From Pedobacter sp. W3I1 (GTDB lineage Bacteria > Bacteroidota > Bacteroidia > Sphingobacteriales > Sphingobacteriaceae), in NCBI RefSeq assembly GCF_030816015.1, contig NZ_JAUSXN010000001.1:5642001-5706000 (forward strand): a DNA stretch of 64,000 nucleotides, written 5' to 3'. Made by a program: the position numbers and the translations under genes. Below, in pieces: positions 42,319 to 51,307 of this stretch. The first letter of the stretch is position 1. Each line of letters begins with the position of its first letter. The notes below the pieces were generated by a model. That model made no database searches. It worked only from the letters and a program-made list of their open reading frames with translations, and was not told the DNA's origin.

Positions 42319-43380
42319 ATGAAAATCAAATACATAAACAGCATGGCCAGGGCCAACTTTTTAGCGAAGCGAAATCTATTTTTGTACGGGGGATTTGCGG
42401 CATTGTTAGGCATAATATGCAGTGGCTGTGCTACCTCTGCGCCTGGCATTGGCTTACAGAAGAAAATAGCGCAGAAAACATATGTGATTATTGGTGCTTC
42501 AAGCGGATTTGGCAGAGGAGTGGCAGAAAAACTGGGCAGTTACGGCGCAAAAGTGATCATAGCTGCTCGAAGGGGTGAGGCCCTGGAAGAGGTGGCACAC
42601 ACGGTCCGGTCTAATGGCGGAACCGCGATCACTATGCCAATGGATATCAGCAAGCCAGCAGATCTGGCCAAAATTCAGGCACTTGCCCTTAAAGAATTTG
42701 GCCATGTTGATGTATGGATTAACATGGCGGGTGTAGGTGCCATCGGGAGATTTTGGGAAATTCCCATAGCAGATCAGGCGAGGATTGTAGAAATAAATCT
42801 CACGGGATTTATTTATGCAAGTCACGCCGCGATCACGATCTTCAAAAATCAGGGTTTTGGAACATTGATAAACATGGGCTCAATTGAAAGTATCAATCCA
42901 CTTGCTTATCATGCTTCTTATTCAGCTACAAAAGCCGGCGTCCTGAATCTTTCTAAAACAATCGGTCAAGAGCTGAGGCTGGCGGGTTATGACCGAATTA
43001 AGGTAGTTACAATTGAGCCCTGGGCTGTAGACACTCCATTCTGGCGTCATGCCGCCAATTACAGTGGCGGAACGCCGAGAATGGCCGCTATAGATCCGCC
43101 GTCTAAAGTAGTTAATGCGGTCATCCGTGCCTCAATCAGGCCAAGAAGAGAACTTAGCGTTGGATGGAAAGCCAAAGGGGCTAAATTTTCGCATTGGCTT
43201 TTGCCGGGATTTACCGAACGTATTTCTGCAAACATCGCTCACCGCTACCAGATCAGAAAGGCACCACCTGCGGATACGACTTCTGGTTCAGTTTTTAAAC
43301 CAATGAAGGAAGGTACCGGCGTTGACGATGGCGTACGAAAGCGAATAAAAAAAGAAAAGGAACTGCAACATAAGCATTAG
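42319..43380 (+). CDS. Lipoprotein-anchored short-chain dehydrogenase
   Basis: A 353-residue SDR with an unusual N-terminus: a basic stretch, a hydrophobic helix GGFAALLGIICSGCATS and a lipobox IICSGC that would lipidate the protein. The SDR body follows: IGASSGFGRGVAEKLGSYGA, an IN-MAG variant of the cofactor loop (VWINMAGVGAIG), catalytic YSATK in HASYSATKAGVLNLSK and a C-terminal extension rich in Arg/Lys. A lipidated SDR would act at a membrane surface, unusual for a cytosolic NAD(P) enzyme. The ATG at 42319 is taken; one at 42343 (MARANF) is a possible alternative. It lies in the stress-gene block. Confidence 0.85.
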   Translation: MKIKYINSMARANFLAKRNLFLYGGFAALLGIICSGCATSAPGIGLQKKIAQKTYVIIGASSGFGRGVAEKLGSYGAKVIIAARRGEALEEVAHTVRSNGGTAITMPMDISKPADLAKIQALALKEFGHVDVWINMAGVGAIGRFWEIPIADQARIVEINLTGFIYASHAAITIFKNQGFGTLINMGSIESINPLAYHASYSATKAGVLNLSKTIGQELRLAGYDRIKVVTIEPWAVDTPFWRHAANYSGGTPRMAAIDPPSKVVNAVIRASIRPRRELSVGWKAKGAKFSHWLLPGFTERISANIAHRYQIRKAPPADTTSGSVFKPMKEGTGVDDGVRKRIKKEKELQHKH

Positions 43381-43501
43381 CTGTTTGCCTTTCTATATTC
43401 CCTCTCCGGGGCAACGGCCAGTTGCCGCTCCTGGCCATTTGAGATACAATGGTGATAAAGTATTCATGCAATGAATGACACCTGGCAGCATAACAGGGCA
43501 T

Positions 43502-44119
43502 TTAACCAGCTTTGTTCTGTTTAATCTTGCTTCCTAATACATTTAAAAGTTCCTGTTCTTTTTTAACTCTGGGTAGCTCATCTTTTACGAAGTTTTTAAC
43601 CCGCTGTTGTCTGGCATTTGCTGCAGCCTGGTAGGCTTTAATGTTTTTATTCAGCTCTGCTGATAAGTAATTATAAAATTGCCGGTCGAAGACAACACCT
43701 GCTTGCCGGGATAACCAGCGGAGCGAATCAATTTGTTCGGTACGTAAGTCTTCATTTAAAAGCACTTTGTTTTTATTGCAAAAGCTCTCCAGATTTTTCT
43801 TTTGAAACCGAACCCGATCCCTGGCATTTTTAGCGTAGGCTTTCACATCCGCATTGCCCTTTGAAGACAAGGCAACAGTGAGCAAGCTATCCTGAATAAC
43901 CAGCGCCTGGCTGGCATCTTTTAAATAATCTGCAGCGTCTTCTTCCATATTTGTTTCAAAAGTCTCAACCCCACCAACATGATCTTTAACTGCAGTATCG
44001 TTTGAAACACTATCTTTTTCCATTGATGACCGCTTATCGGCCATGTTGCAACCCAAACTCAGACTTGCCACTGCAGTGATGGCAATTACAGATGTAAATT
44101 TGAAAGTTCTTCTAATCAT
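43502..44119 (-). CDS. DUF4142 domain lipoprotein-like protein
   Basis: A 205-residue exported protein. The N-terminal hydrophobic stretch SVIAITAVASLSLGC with Cys at about 24 looks like a lipobox. The body is the helical DUF4142 domain: DYLKDASQALVIQDSLLTVA, SSKGNADVKAYAKNARDRVR and AAANARQQRVKNFVKDELPR. DUF4142 proteins are ferritin-like helical bundles expected to help outer envelope stress tolerance. It lies next to the lipoprotein SDR and the catalase, in opposite orientation. Confidence 0.85.
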   Translation of the reverse strand: MIRRTFKFTSVIAITAVASLSLGCNMADKRSSMEKDSVSNDTAVKDHVGGVETFETNMEEDAADYLKDASQALVIQDSLLTVALSSKGNADVKAYAKNARDRVRFQKKNLESFCNKNKVLLNEDLRTEQIDSLRWLSRQAGVVFDRQFYNYLSAELNKNIKAYQAAANARQQRVKNFVKDELPRVKKEQELLNVLGSKIKQNKAG

Positions 44120-44387
44120 AACATTTTGTTTTTTTACTAGTAAAACAAGCTCTTTTAGGTATTGTTGACCCAGATGCCCTGCAAAAGAAAAAACAGGTAC
44201 ATTTCCAGGATTTGCAGGTATTTAACTTTTCATAGCATCTCCATTTGGCATAAATGCAATCCCGTCGGTGTAGGCGCCTACATATACTTTGAACATAACC
44301 AGGTAACCAACCCGAACTGAACAGCAGGTTTAATCAGCACTGCTCTATTTATGTAATTTGTTTCCCCTCCATATTATCAAACCAAAA
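44120..44387. other. 268-bp gap, no gene seen
   Basis: No convincing frame or structured element found here. Confidence 0.4.
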
Positions 44388-46103
44388 TTATCCTTTAAGC
44401 CAAAGCCGTCCATAGGGCTCCATTTTCAGCCTCCCGTTCTCTCCGGCCTGCCAACTACCAACAAGCACCTTTTGTTTTCCGGTAAGTGGAAGCGTTACTT
44501 CGGTGGCTTTATCACCAAAATTATGGATGATAGTGATTTTTCCAGATGGGGTCTTATACGCAATGGCCAGGACCGCATCATTTCCCAAATCCAACACCTG
44601 CCAATCCGAAACGCCCAGTTCGGGCAGGGATTTGCGTACCGATATCAGCAATTTTATAAAATTCAGTAAAGACTCTTTATCTGATAATTGCGAGGCAACG
44701 TTAACTTTCTGATAGGCATATTCTCCCATGGAAACGACAGGCCTAAAGGTTTTCTGTGCAGTACTGAACCCGGCATTTTCCATACTATTCCATTGCATCG
44801 GGGTGCGTACAGACAGTCTTTCAGCCAAAGTCAGATCATCACCCATCCCAATTTCCTCTCCCGAGCGGATCACCGGCGCCCCTGGTAACGAATAAAGTAT
44901 GCTATAAGCCATTTTAATCCGTTCCGGATTGTGCAGCATCGGCGCCAGACGCCGCCTAATGCCCCGCTTGTAAAGCTGCATATTAGCTTCCGGTCCAAAT
45001 TTCTCATAAACTTTATTGCGCTGAGATTTACTCAGCCTTCCCAAATCAATCTCATCATGGTTCCGCAAAAAATAGGCCCATTGTGAGTGTGGGGGCTTTA
45101 GTCTGGTTTCATTCAATGCCCTGATCAGTGTACCGGTTTTTCCTGTAGCCATAGAATAAAACAGGTACTGATTGACATAAAAGTTGAACATCATCTGCAA
45201 CCGCTCGCCTTTTTCCCCGAAATAGTCTATATTTTCCTTTGGTTCTACATTAGCCTCTCCTAAAAGAAGGGTCTGGTTATCAATTGACTTTGCTCCCCTA
45301 ACGATTGAATCCAGTACACCGAACATCTTGGCCGGTTTTGCCGCTCCAGATTCAGGTACATCGATGATGAAAGGCACAGCATCAAGTCTAAAACCCTTTA
45401 TACCTTTTGCAGACCAGAACCGCAAAATCTTGATCGCTTCCTGCTGTACCTCCCTATTCCGGTAGTTCAGGTCAGGCTGAAAATCATAAAAGCGGTGAAA
45501 ATAGTACCTACCTGCTACCTCATCATAAGACCATGTTTCGCTCTGGAATCCTTCAAAAACCATCCCCTCATCAAAATCCCGAGGCTTGGTTTTTGACCAA
45601 ACATATCTGGAACGGTATTTCACGCTACTATCCGAACGTGCTTTTTTATACCAGGGGTGCTCAATGGAGGTATGGTTAAGTACCATATCCATAATGATCT
45701 TGATATTATGCTTTTTTGCCTCAGATATAAAACCGTCAAAATCGGCCATGGTCCCAAGTCTTGGGTCGATACCATAATAATCACTCACATCATAGCCGTC
45801 ATCTTTGTCAGGAGTTGGCTGGAACGGAGAGAGCCACAGCACCTCTATCCCCAATGAATCCAGATAGGATAGTTTTTCAGCCAGCCCTTTAAAATCTCCT
45901 ATCCCATCACCATCACTGTCATTAAAAACGTCAACGTCCAGATTGTACACGATACTATTGCGGTACCATTCATCAGGAACTGATGCTGAGAATTCTTTGG
46001 TTTCGTGCCTGCAGGAAACCATACCGAAAAGACAAAGAAAAAGCACTATTTTGTGATTTAACAGGAATCCATGCTGATCTATAATCTTCATAACCGAATG
46101 CAT
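44388..46103 (-). CDS. GH13 alpha-glucosidase/trehalose-type lipoprotein
   Basis: A 571-residue secreted or surface glycoside hydrolase family 13 enzyme that would act on alpha-glucosidic bonds. A lipobox (LFGMVSC, Cys31) follows the signal. Core motifs: IDPRLGTMADFDGFI and MDMVLNHTS (region I), GFRLDAVP (nucleophile D241), LLGEANVE (acid E283) and FLRNHDEIDL (D350). A C-terminal beta domain ends in LEVTLPLTGKQKVLVGSW-like strands. It overlaps the stop of the small upstream gene by one base (TAATG), which supports the ATG at 46101-46103 and translational coupling. Trehalose synthase, alpha-amylase and oligo-1,6-glucosidase groups remain possible. Confidence 0.92.
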   Translation of the reverse strand: MHSVMKIIDQHGFLLNHKIVLFLCLFGMVSCRHETKEFSASVPDEWYRNSIVYNLDVDVFNDSDGDGIGDFKGLAEKLSYLDSLGIEVLWLSPFQPTPDKDDGYDVSDYYGIDPRLGTMADFDGFISEAKKHNIKIIMDMVLNHTSIEHPWYKKARSDSSVKYRSRYVWSKTKPRDFDEGMVFEGFQSETWSYDEVAGRYYFHRFYDFQPDLNYRNREVQQEAIKILRFWSAKGIKGFRLDAVPFIIDVPESGAAKPAKMFGVLDSIVRGAKSIDNQTLLLGEANVEPKENIDYFGEKGERLQMMFNFYVNQYLFYSMATGKTGTLIRALNETRLKPPHSQWAYFLRNHDEIDLGRLSKSQRNKVYEKFGPEANMQLYKRGIRRRLAPMLHNPERIKMAYSILYSLPGAPVIRSGEEIGMGDDLTLAERLSVRTPMQWNSMENAGFSTAQKTFRPVVSMGEYAYQKVNVASQLSDKESLLNFIKLLISVRKSLPELGVSDWQVLDLGNDAVLAIAYKTPSGKITIIHNFGDKATEVTLPLTGKQKVLVGSWQAGENGRLKMEPYGRLWLKG

Positions 46104-46360
46104 TAAAGATTCTGCTTAATTTTGGTTTTAGGGTGTTTGACCGGCCCGCGCCCACTGGTATCCTTTTTTGCACCAACGCTTTTCAGGCTGTCATGCTTTG
46201 GCCATTTACTGGATCTTGCATTATATTTATTAGCCCCTGGAACAGTTTTTTTGATTAGCGTATCATCGGTACTCCGTTGTCTGGTTCCGGTTGGAACCTG
46301 ACAGAACCCTGAGGCACAAAAGGCCATCAAAACAAGAAAAAAATAAGGGAATTTAATCAT
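46103..46360 (-). CDS. Small secreted basic protein upstream of GH13 enzyme
   Basis: An 85-residue exported protein: signal peptide MIKFPYFFLVLMAFCASGFC with a probable cleavage before QVPTGTR. The mature part is short, basic and probably disordered (GANKYNARSSKWPKHDSLKS, GRGPVKHPKTKIKQNL). The stop and the GH13 start overlap in TAATG, so the two are co-translated. The product has no recognisable fold. It may be a small surface or binding partner, which is a guess. Confidence 0.65.
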   Translation of the reverse strand: MIKFPYFFLVLMAFCASGFCQVPTGTRQRSTDDTLIKKTVPGANKYNARSSKWPKHDSLKSVGAKKDTSGRGPVKHPKTKIKQNL

Positions 46361-46970
46361 AATCGAAATTTGAGGCTATCAGCAGATAGCGTGAAACAAA
46401 TAGACTTACTAAAAAACCAGTGATCACAATTAGCGCGCTGTTAATAATATCGGAAGAGCTCCTTATGGCGGATGACCGAGATCAACCTTTTGGTAAACTC
46501 TTTATCGCTTTACCAGTTTTTATTAAAAACATTATTTGTAGGTGCCTGGTTTTAACATTATCCTTTAATTGCCAGTGCCGAAGGATGTAACAGATTAGAG
46601 CGGCATATATCCGATATAGATCTCGGCCGCTAGCTTACAGCTTACCCAGTAAATATATAGCCGCTCAGATTCAGTTTAACAAGTATTTCCCTGATATCAC
46701 CGATACCATCCGCGTTGCTGTTTTTTAAACGATCTTGGATAATCTGATAGACGACATTCCCTGTCACTGATTTGATTTTATACATGCGTTAGCTAATACG
46801 ATAAAGCATTTGAACATAACAGTTCGAGGCCTATGCAGTTTGGAAGCGAAATACCGTCTCACGCAACGTTTAATACCTGTGTTATATTTAAATAGAGGGC
46901 ATAAACTACCTGAAATCCAAAAGAATAAAACCAGCCTCCCGTCCTGCCAGTTTTCTAATAAAAAAAGATT
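46361..46970. other. 610-bp gap with a GH13 relic
   Basis: No intact gene. A relic of an alpha-glucosidase N-terminus lies at 46642-46785. The remaining sequence has no convincing frame. Confidence 0.5.
46642..46785 (-). pseudogene. GH13 N-terminal relic
   Basis: From an ATG at 46785 the minus strand reads MYKIKSVTGNVVYQIIQDRL, KNSNADGIGDIREILVKLNL and stops at TAA 46642-46644. VVYQI..RLKNSNADGIGDI matches the conserved N-terminus of GH13 oligosaccharidases ([23 protein letters not shown]). Only about 47 residues remain, so it is a non-functional fragment. Confidence 0.6.
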
Positions 46971-47168
46971 ATGGAACAAGAGAAAAGCAATGCCAGAAGG
47001 GATAGGATCTCCATAGCAGAAAACAATGATGACAAGCGCAGAGAATTCCATCAGCAGGATAGCGCTCAGGTAGCTCCAAAGGATCGGGGCCGTCCAAAAG
47101 AGGTTACGGGCACCATCGCCAACCTGAAATGGAAGGTGCCATCAAACGGGATCGCAGGCCTATTATAA
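46971..47168 (+). CDS. Small hydrophilic protein with AT-hook-like motif
   Basis: A 65-residue hydrophilic protein, MEQEKSNARRDRISIAENND and a DRGRPKEVTG segment that resembles an AT-hook core (RGRPK), ending in hydrophobic IAGLL. It is followed eight bases later by a strong rho-independent terminator, which is good evidence for a transcribed unit even though the protein is small and unrecognised. It is flanked on the right by a MITE-like element. The DNA-binding idea is only suggested by the RGRPK motif. Confidence 0.6.
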   Translation: MEQEKSNARRDRISIAENNDDKRREFHQQDSAQVAPKDRGRPKEVTGTIANLKWKVPSNGIAGLL

Positions 47169-47175
47169 CCTGATT

Positions 47176-47201
47176 GCAGCGGTAAAACCGCTGCTTTTTT
47201 T
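47176..47201 (+). terminator. Terminator of the small AT-hook-like gene
   Basis: GCAGCGGT/ACCGCTGC stem (eight pairs) with a three-base loop and a T7 run. Confidence 0.88.
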
Positions 47202-47205
47202 GTAC

Positions 47206-47370
47206 TACCCCAATCTAGCGCAAGTTTAGTGCCCTGGCCTAAAACAACGGCCAGTCTTGTGCCTTCGTTAAATTAACAAATTACTAAATAGAAAATTTTA
47301 CTATTTAAATATGGTGATGCACATCACTCAGACCAGTTCCTATGCACTAAGACTTGCGCTAGTGGGGGTA
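47206..47370. mobile_element. MITE-like element copy b, complete
   Basis: Terminal inverted repeats: left TACCCCAATCTAGCGCAAGT-TTAGTGCC and right (reverse complement) TACCCCCACTAGCGCAAGT-CTTAGTGCATA. Total about 165 bp, interior has AT-rich words ATTTAAATATGG and GATGCACATCACTC. The element has no ORF. Related copies lie at 35691, 48975, 51052 and 53668. It is the best preserved member. Confidence 0.75.
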
Positions 47371-47400
47371 AAATGTAAATAAACTAAATATCGAATTACA

Positions 47401-48642
47401 TTAATAAGATACCAGGGTGGTTACGCTTGAAGCCGCGAGGTTAATCCCGAAGCTTCCCCCCGTGACAGCAAAACTGTTGGCACCCAGGTTGGTTGTACTG
47501 GTGGTGAAGTAACGATCAAATCCACTTACGCTGATGCCGCTGTAGCCAAATGTTTGATAGGTTACTGCGTTATTTTGGTTTACGATTACAATAACCAGTT
47601 TAGATCCGCTTTTGTATGCGGTTACGTAAACCCCTGGGGTTGGATTGGAGGTACAGGATATTTTGCTATATCCGGGGCGTACATAACGGGCATAATGCGC
47701 CATCACATAACCTACTTTCTGGATATTGCCACTTTCACTCATTGGACCGTAGCTTCTTCTGATGTACCACCACACATAGGCACTCCAGCCGGCATTCATA
47801 CAATCGTGGATTTCTTTGGCAGCATTCATGGCATTTGCCCAGTCATCACCACTAATGCTGGAATTGGTATAATGTTCTGTCATCCAAACCGGTTTACCCA
47901 CATTCCCTAAGTTATAAGGCGTTTTGCCATAGATGTGCCCGCAAATAAAACTGGTTTTAGATTTGGCTGTGGCATTGCTGAGGTAGGTATTGATGTAAGT
48001 TTGATTCATCTGAAAAGGTTCTGGTGCCATAATGGGGGCACCGCAATTGTTACCTTGTGCGGCTACAAAATCAGCCACTTCTGATGCCGTCAGTTCCATT
48101 GATTCATAATTTACCTTATAATCTGGTTCATTGGTAGGACTAATGGCTGCGAGCCCTCCAACAGCACTATTAAAAGCACTTAAATGTGCAGCATAAGCAC
48201 CATAAGAGGCGGTATTAATTTTACCACCTACAACGCTGTTATTTGTTTTAATAGAAGCGGGTGCAGACCATGCCGATGCAATAGCCGATCCGCCGAATGA
48301 TTTACAGGCATCAATAGTTGCTTTTTCAGCGGCGAATTCTGAACTGGAATTGGGCACTCGTACCCGCACGATACTCAAACCTATACCATTTGTTGGTGAG
48401 AAAGCTGTGGTTCTTTGTGTGCTTGTTAAATCTCCCGTCCAGGCAACAATATTTGCTCCGCCAAAGCCTTTAATGGTTTGCTGTACTGTTGATGCATCAA
48501 TAGATGCAGTTCCTTCTACTGTTGCCTTTTTTGAAGAATCCGCTTGCATATTGACGTTTTTATCCGACATGTCAGTCTCATTTTTTGAACAACCAGCCAT
48601 TATAAGCGCAATTGCAAATACACTAAATAGTTTTTTTTTCAT
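47401..48642 (-). CDS. GH30_8-type glucuronoxylanase lipoprotein
   Basis: A 413-residue endo-xylanase of family GH30 (subfamily 8, XynC-like) that cuts glucuronoxylan next to methylglucuronic acid branches. A lipobox (IALIMAGC, Cys18) puts it on the cell surface. The TIM-barrel signature is complete: acid/base E172 in SPTNEPDY, nucleophile E256 in WMTEHYTN, and the aromatic/Arg loop YVWWYIRRSYGPM that in the family contacts the glucuronic acid. A C-terminal beta-sandwich (about 340-413) follows. It is an isolated gene with a MITE-like element downstream, 5 kb from a SusC/SusD-type locus, with which it would cooperate on xylan. Confidence 0.93.
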   Translation of the reverse strand: MKKKLFSVFAIALIMAGCSKNETDMSDKNVNMQADSSKKATVEGTASIDASTVQQTIKGFGGANIVAWTGDLTSTQRTTAFSPTNGIGLSIVRVRVPNSSSEFAAEKATIDACKSFGGSAIASAWSAPASIKTNNSVVGGKINTASYGAYAAHLSAFNSAVGGLAAISPTNEPDYKVNYESMELTASEVADFVAAQGNNCGAPIMAPEPFQMNQTYINTYLSNATAKSKTSFICGHIYGKTPYNLGNVGKPVWMTEHYTNSSISGDDWANAMNAAKEIHDCMNAGWSAYVWWYIRRSYGPMSESGNIQKVGYVMAHYARYVRPGYSKISCTSNPTPGVYVTAYKSGSKLVIVIVNQNNAVTYQTFGYSGISVSGFDRYFTTSTTNLGANSFAVTGGSFGINLAASSVTTLVSY

Positions 48643-49186
48643 GTGATTTTTTTTGGTTAGATAAATATTATTCGCATAAAATTAGCCATTACATTGTTTT
48701 GTAAATGGATACATTAGCCAATTTTCTAGCAAATATGTTTAACTCTTAAGGGCTTTACTTTGTACAATTTTGTACATCTATCGTGAGTAAATAATTAAAT
48801 TTAATTCATCATATCATCATAAAAAGTACATCTTCCACACAAATGTTCTATAATGGAATGGAGATTCAACAAAAAAAATTAATCAGACATAAATCACTAC
48901 TAAATAAATACATTTAATAAAAATTAAGTTTACAAGCTAACTCACCGAATTTAGAATGATTAGATCAAAGCCGCAGCTGGCGAAGTCTTAACGCCATGTC
49001 CTCAAAAAAAGGCCAGACTTGTGCTTTATTTAAATTAATCGCTTTGTGAAAGATTTAATTGATTATTACTCTGTATGCACAAGTCATCCAGCACATTACC
49101 CTTTCACTATGACTTGCGCTATCAGGAAGTATGCCCGGGAGTAACCAAAAACAAAGACAGATTAATGAAGTCGAATTTACACTAAG
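48643..49186. other. 544-bp gap with a MITE-like copy
   Basis: No gene recognised. The GH30 leader (CTAACCAAAAA motif at about 48650-48662) lies at the left end and MITE-like copy c occupies 48975-49123. Confidence 0.5.
48975..49123. mobile_element. MITE-like element copy c
   Basis: Left end GCTGGCGAAGTCTTAACGCC, interior GGCCAGACTTGTGCTTTATT and TAAATTAATCGCTTTGTGAA (near-identical to copy a), right end TGACTTGCGCTATC. The two ends are an imperfect inverted repeat. Confidence 0.6.
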
Positions 49187-49551
49187 GTGCGTGATCTGAT
49201 GGAGCAGTCTAAAGCACTGAGGCGAAGCAGCGATCAGCAGATGGAGTACCTGACGCAGCTCATGAAGGAAGCGAAACGGACGCTGAGCAGAAATATTTCT
49301 TCAAGAATTTCAGCAAGCAGTTTAAAAAAAAAGAAGCGGAGAAAAATCATCCCGATCTTTCCCCGCTCATCTAAATTAACGCTCTCGGTATCTAATACGA
49401 TCAACAACTTCATTTATTATATGCCTTGGTAATTTTTTGCAAGATTACGTATTTACCGCATCAAAAAACAGGTAGAAATGCCAGTTAAATCCCAGATTTT
49501 ATTGAAACTGTTTTTAGCTGCTAAATGTTTTTCTTAGACAAAATCACAACT
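49187..49551. other. 365-bp gap, no accepted gene
   Basis: An open stretch at 49187-49432 would encode an Arg/Lys/Ser-rich 81-residue product with no family character and no start signal, so it is not accepted. A hairpin AGCGGAGAAA/TTTCCCCGCT lies at 49335-49367. Confidence 0.4.
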
Positions 49552-49944
49552 ATGGAAAATACACCAGAAAACGCTGAGCAGCTTTTGCCGGAACAGCAGC
49601 AGGAACAAGCAACCAAAAATTCCTCCCTGGTATCCGATGGGCCTGTTAGCAAAAGTGAGGGAACAGCGCGCAATGACCTAACTGATGCAAGCGCTGAAAA
49701 CAGTGAAGAAAATGCAGGAATCGGCTTTGGCGGCATACCCCAAGAAACAGATGCTATAACCGCAAGCGATAACTTAACTAACCAAGGCGCTTCAAGGGAT
49801 CAGGACGCAGAAACAGACATTTCTAAAGGCCAGGATCAGGAAGAACCCGGCAGCGGTCTTGATGACGGAGATCTGGATACCGATGTAATAGCTGAAGATA
49901 ATGAAGAACTGGAGCAGGCCAGAGAATCAGATGCAACTGACTAA
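49552..49944 (+). CDS. Acidic disordered protein
   Basis: A 130-residue, strongly acidic, Glu/Asp/Ser/Gln-rich protein without hydrophobic core: MENTPENAEQLLPEQQQEQA to DDGDLDTDVIAEDNEELEQA. Such compositions point to intrinsic disorder, as in stress- or desiccation-type or membrane-associated linker proteins. The chosen ATG (49552) avoids a hydrophobic nine-residue upstream extension. It precedes the next gene by 11 bp on the same strand and is presumably co-expressed. No family recognised. Confidence 0.6.
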   Translation: MENTPENAEQLLPEQQQEQATKNSSLVSDGPVSKSEGTARNDLTDASAENSEENAGIGFGGIPQETDAITASDNLTNQGASRDQDAETDISKGQDQEEPGSGLDDGDLDTDVIAEDNEELEQARESDATD

Positions 49945-49955
49945 ACTAAAAGAAG

Positions 49956-50534
49956 ATGGAAAATTCACAAAACCAAAGGGTGTCGCCTACCTCAAAAAAG
50001 CAATTTCGTGAGGATGATCTGGATATTGTAAAAGGTGCCAAGGAGACCGATCAGCTTGAACAGATGCAACAAAGCGCCAAAGATAATCCGGCGCCAGAAA
50101 GAGACAAGGCAGGTACCCCGGCCGCTTTCACTGTTGATAAGGGTGAACGGCCTGTCCATGCAAATCACCCGATAGGCAAACCAATATCCGCTAAAGGCCA
50201 TGCGTTAATTGACTATGCACTTGTCGCAAGCTTACTGGTTTTACCATCCTTACTTAGCTTGAACAAAAAAACAAAGCGCACCTTTGCAGCTGAAGCATTG
50301 ATTTTATTACCTTATATTGCTTTAACCAGGCAACCCCTGGCTGTGAAAGGGTTGATCCCATTTAATACACACGGTAAAATTGATCTGTTAAATGTTGGTC
50401 AATTTGCATTGCAAAGCTTTTTCAGACCATTTCGTAAATCGAAAAAAGAACTGATGTTTAATATTGCCTTAACAGCTTTAGTGGGCCTGAATGTGATGCT
50501 CACCAATTGGAAACAGGGTAACGAAGCAAAATAA
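49956..50534 (+). CDS. Membrane protein with disordered N-terminus
   Basis: A 192-residue protein. Residues 1-75 are hydrophilic and charged; residues about 76-185 contain four hydrophobic segments (YALVASLLVLPSLLSL, AAEALILLPYIALT, VGQFALQSFF, NIALTALVGLNVMLT) separated by basic loops (NKKTKRTF, RPFRKSKKE). The conserved-looking GHALIDYALVA core recalls SPW/DUF-type four-helix membrane proteins of Bacteroidota, but I do not assign a function. It forms a unit with the acidic protein upstream and is followed by a hairpin (CGGGGAA/TTCCCCG). Confidence 0.65.
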   Translation: MENSQNQRVSPTSKKQFREDDLDIVKGAKETDQLEQMQQSAKDNPAPERDKAGTPAAFTVDKGERPVHANHPIGKPISAKGHALIDYALVASLLVLPSLLSLNKKTKRTFAAEALILLPYIALTRQPLAVKGLIPFNTHGKIDLLNVGQFALQSFFRPFRKSKKELMFNIALTALVGLNVMLTNWKQGNEAK

Positions 50535-50682
50535 TTATACCGCTATACTTGGCTAGATTATTCAAAAGGTCACCTGCGGGTGCACCAAAAAAACGGGGAA
50601 TGACCATTTCTGATCTTTCCCCGCTCATTTCAACAAAGGCTTGTATTTAAATACAACAGCCGGATATTGTTATAACTGCTTT

Positions 50683-50844
50683 TTAACCTTTTGTCTTTTT
50701 CTCAATCTCCTTCCGCTGATTCGAACCATCTTTTTTAGCATCCCTAATGTCCGATGTTTTCACACCTAGTTTTTCAGCTTCGTATTTAAGTTCGTGTGGC
50801 TGATTCGATACCGAATTCCTTTCCACTTTTGTTCCTCTTGGCAT
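50683..50844 (-). CDS. Small DUF3606-like protein
   Basis: A 53-residue basic protein (MPRGTKVERNSVSNQPHELK, then YEAEKLGVKTSDIRDAKKDG). The tail resembles DUF3606 (an HxxxYWAxxxGVSxxxLxxAV helix pair), as in small stress-type proteins that occur near DUF892, catalase and DUF4142 genes. The ATG at 50842-50844 was taken because 13 residues upstream look out of family. Function unknown. Confidence 0.65.
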   Translation of the reverse strand: MPRGTKVERNSVSNQPHELKYEAEKLGVKTSDIRDAKKDGSNQRKEIEKKTKG

Positions 50845-51307
50845 AATTGTTCCTTTCTTTGGTAAATGATAATATGATAACAATGCTAAAGAAAGGATGG
50901 TTTTAATGAAAGGTGCTGAGATGCAGATTGACTATCGCGACTTTGAAGCTTCCAGTCTTTTTATCAACTATTCCGGCATGAGTTTTTAATTTTTCTGATA
51001 ACAGATAACAGACCTTTATTGTTTAACTCCTTGAATTCTTAAGATATGGTCCTATCTAGCGCATTATAGTGCCCCGGCTCTGAACAATGGCCAGACTTGT
51101 GGTTTCATTAAATTTTATTATTTAAATATCGTAGATACACATTCATCCTGCCCGCTTGCCCTATGCACTAAGAATGAGCAGTGAGGGTTGTGCTCTAATT
51201 AAATTAACAAATTATTCTCATTAGAAATTTATTAACTGGTGCCTTCTCACAAGATGTAAACAAGATTTTAGTAAACACGAAGGGAGTTGATGGGCGTACG
51301 ATCTGCA
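50845..51307. other. 463-bp gap with a MITE-like copy
   Basis: No gene recognised. MITE-like copy d occupies 51052-51188; the rest is AT-rich. Confidence 0.5.
51052..51188. mobile_element. MITE-like element copy d
   Basis: Left end TATCTAGCGCATTATAGTGC, interior CAATGGCCAGACTTGTGGTT and TTTAAATATCGTAGATACAC, right end TATGCACTAAGAATGAGCAG. Shares the b/e-type interior (ATTTAAATATCGTA). Confidence 0.6.

Noticed and set aside
46810-47051. Frames overlapping the small AT-hook-like gene on both strands
   Set aside because: They lack start context and end inside the real gene or its flank; the terminator supports only the 46971-47168 frame.
49187-49432. Arg/Lys/Ser-rich 81-residue frame
   Set aside because: Low-complexity composition, overlaps a hairpin, and has no recognisable domain or neighbour link.
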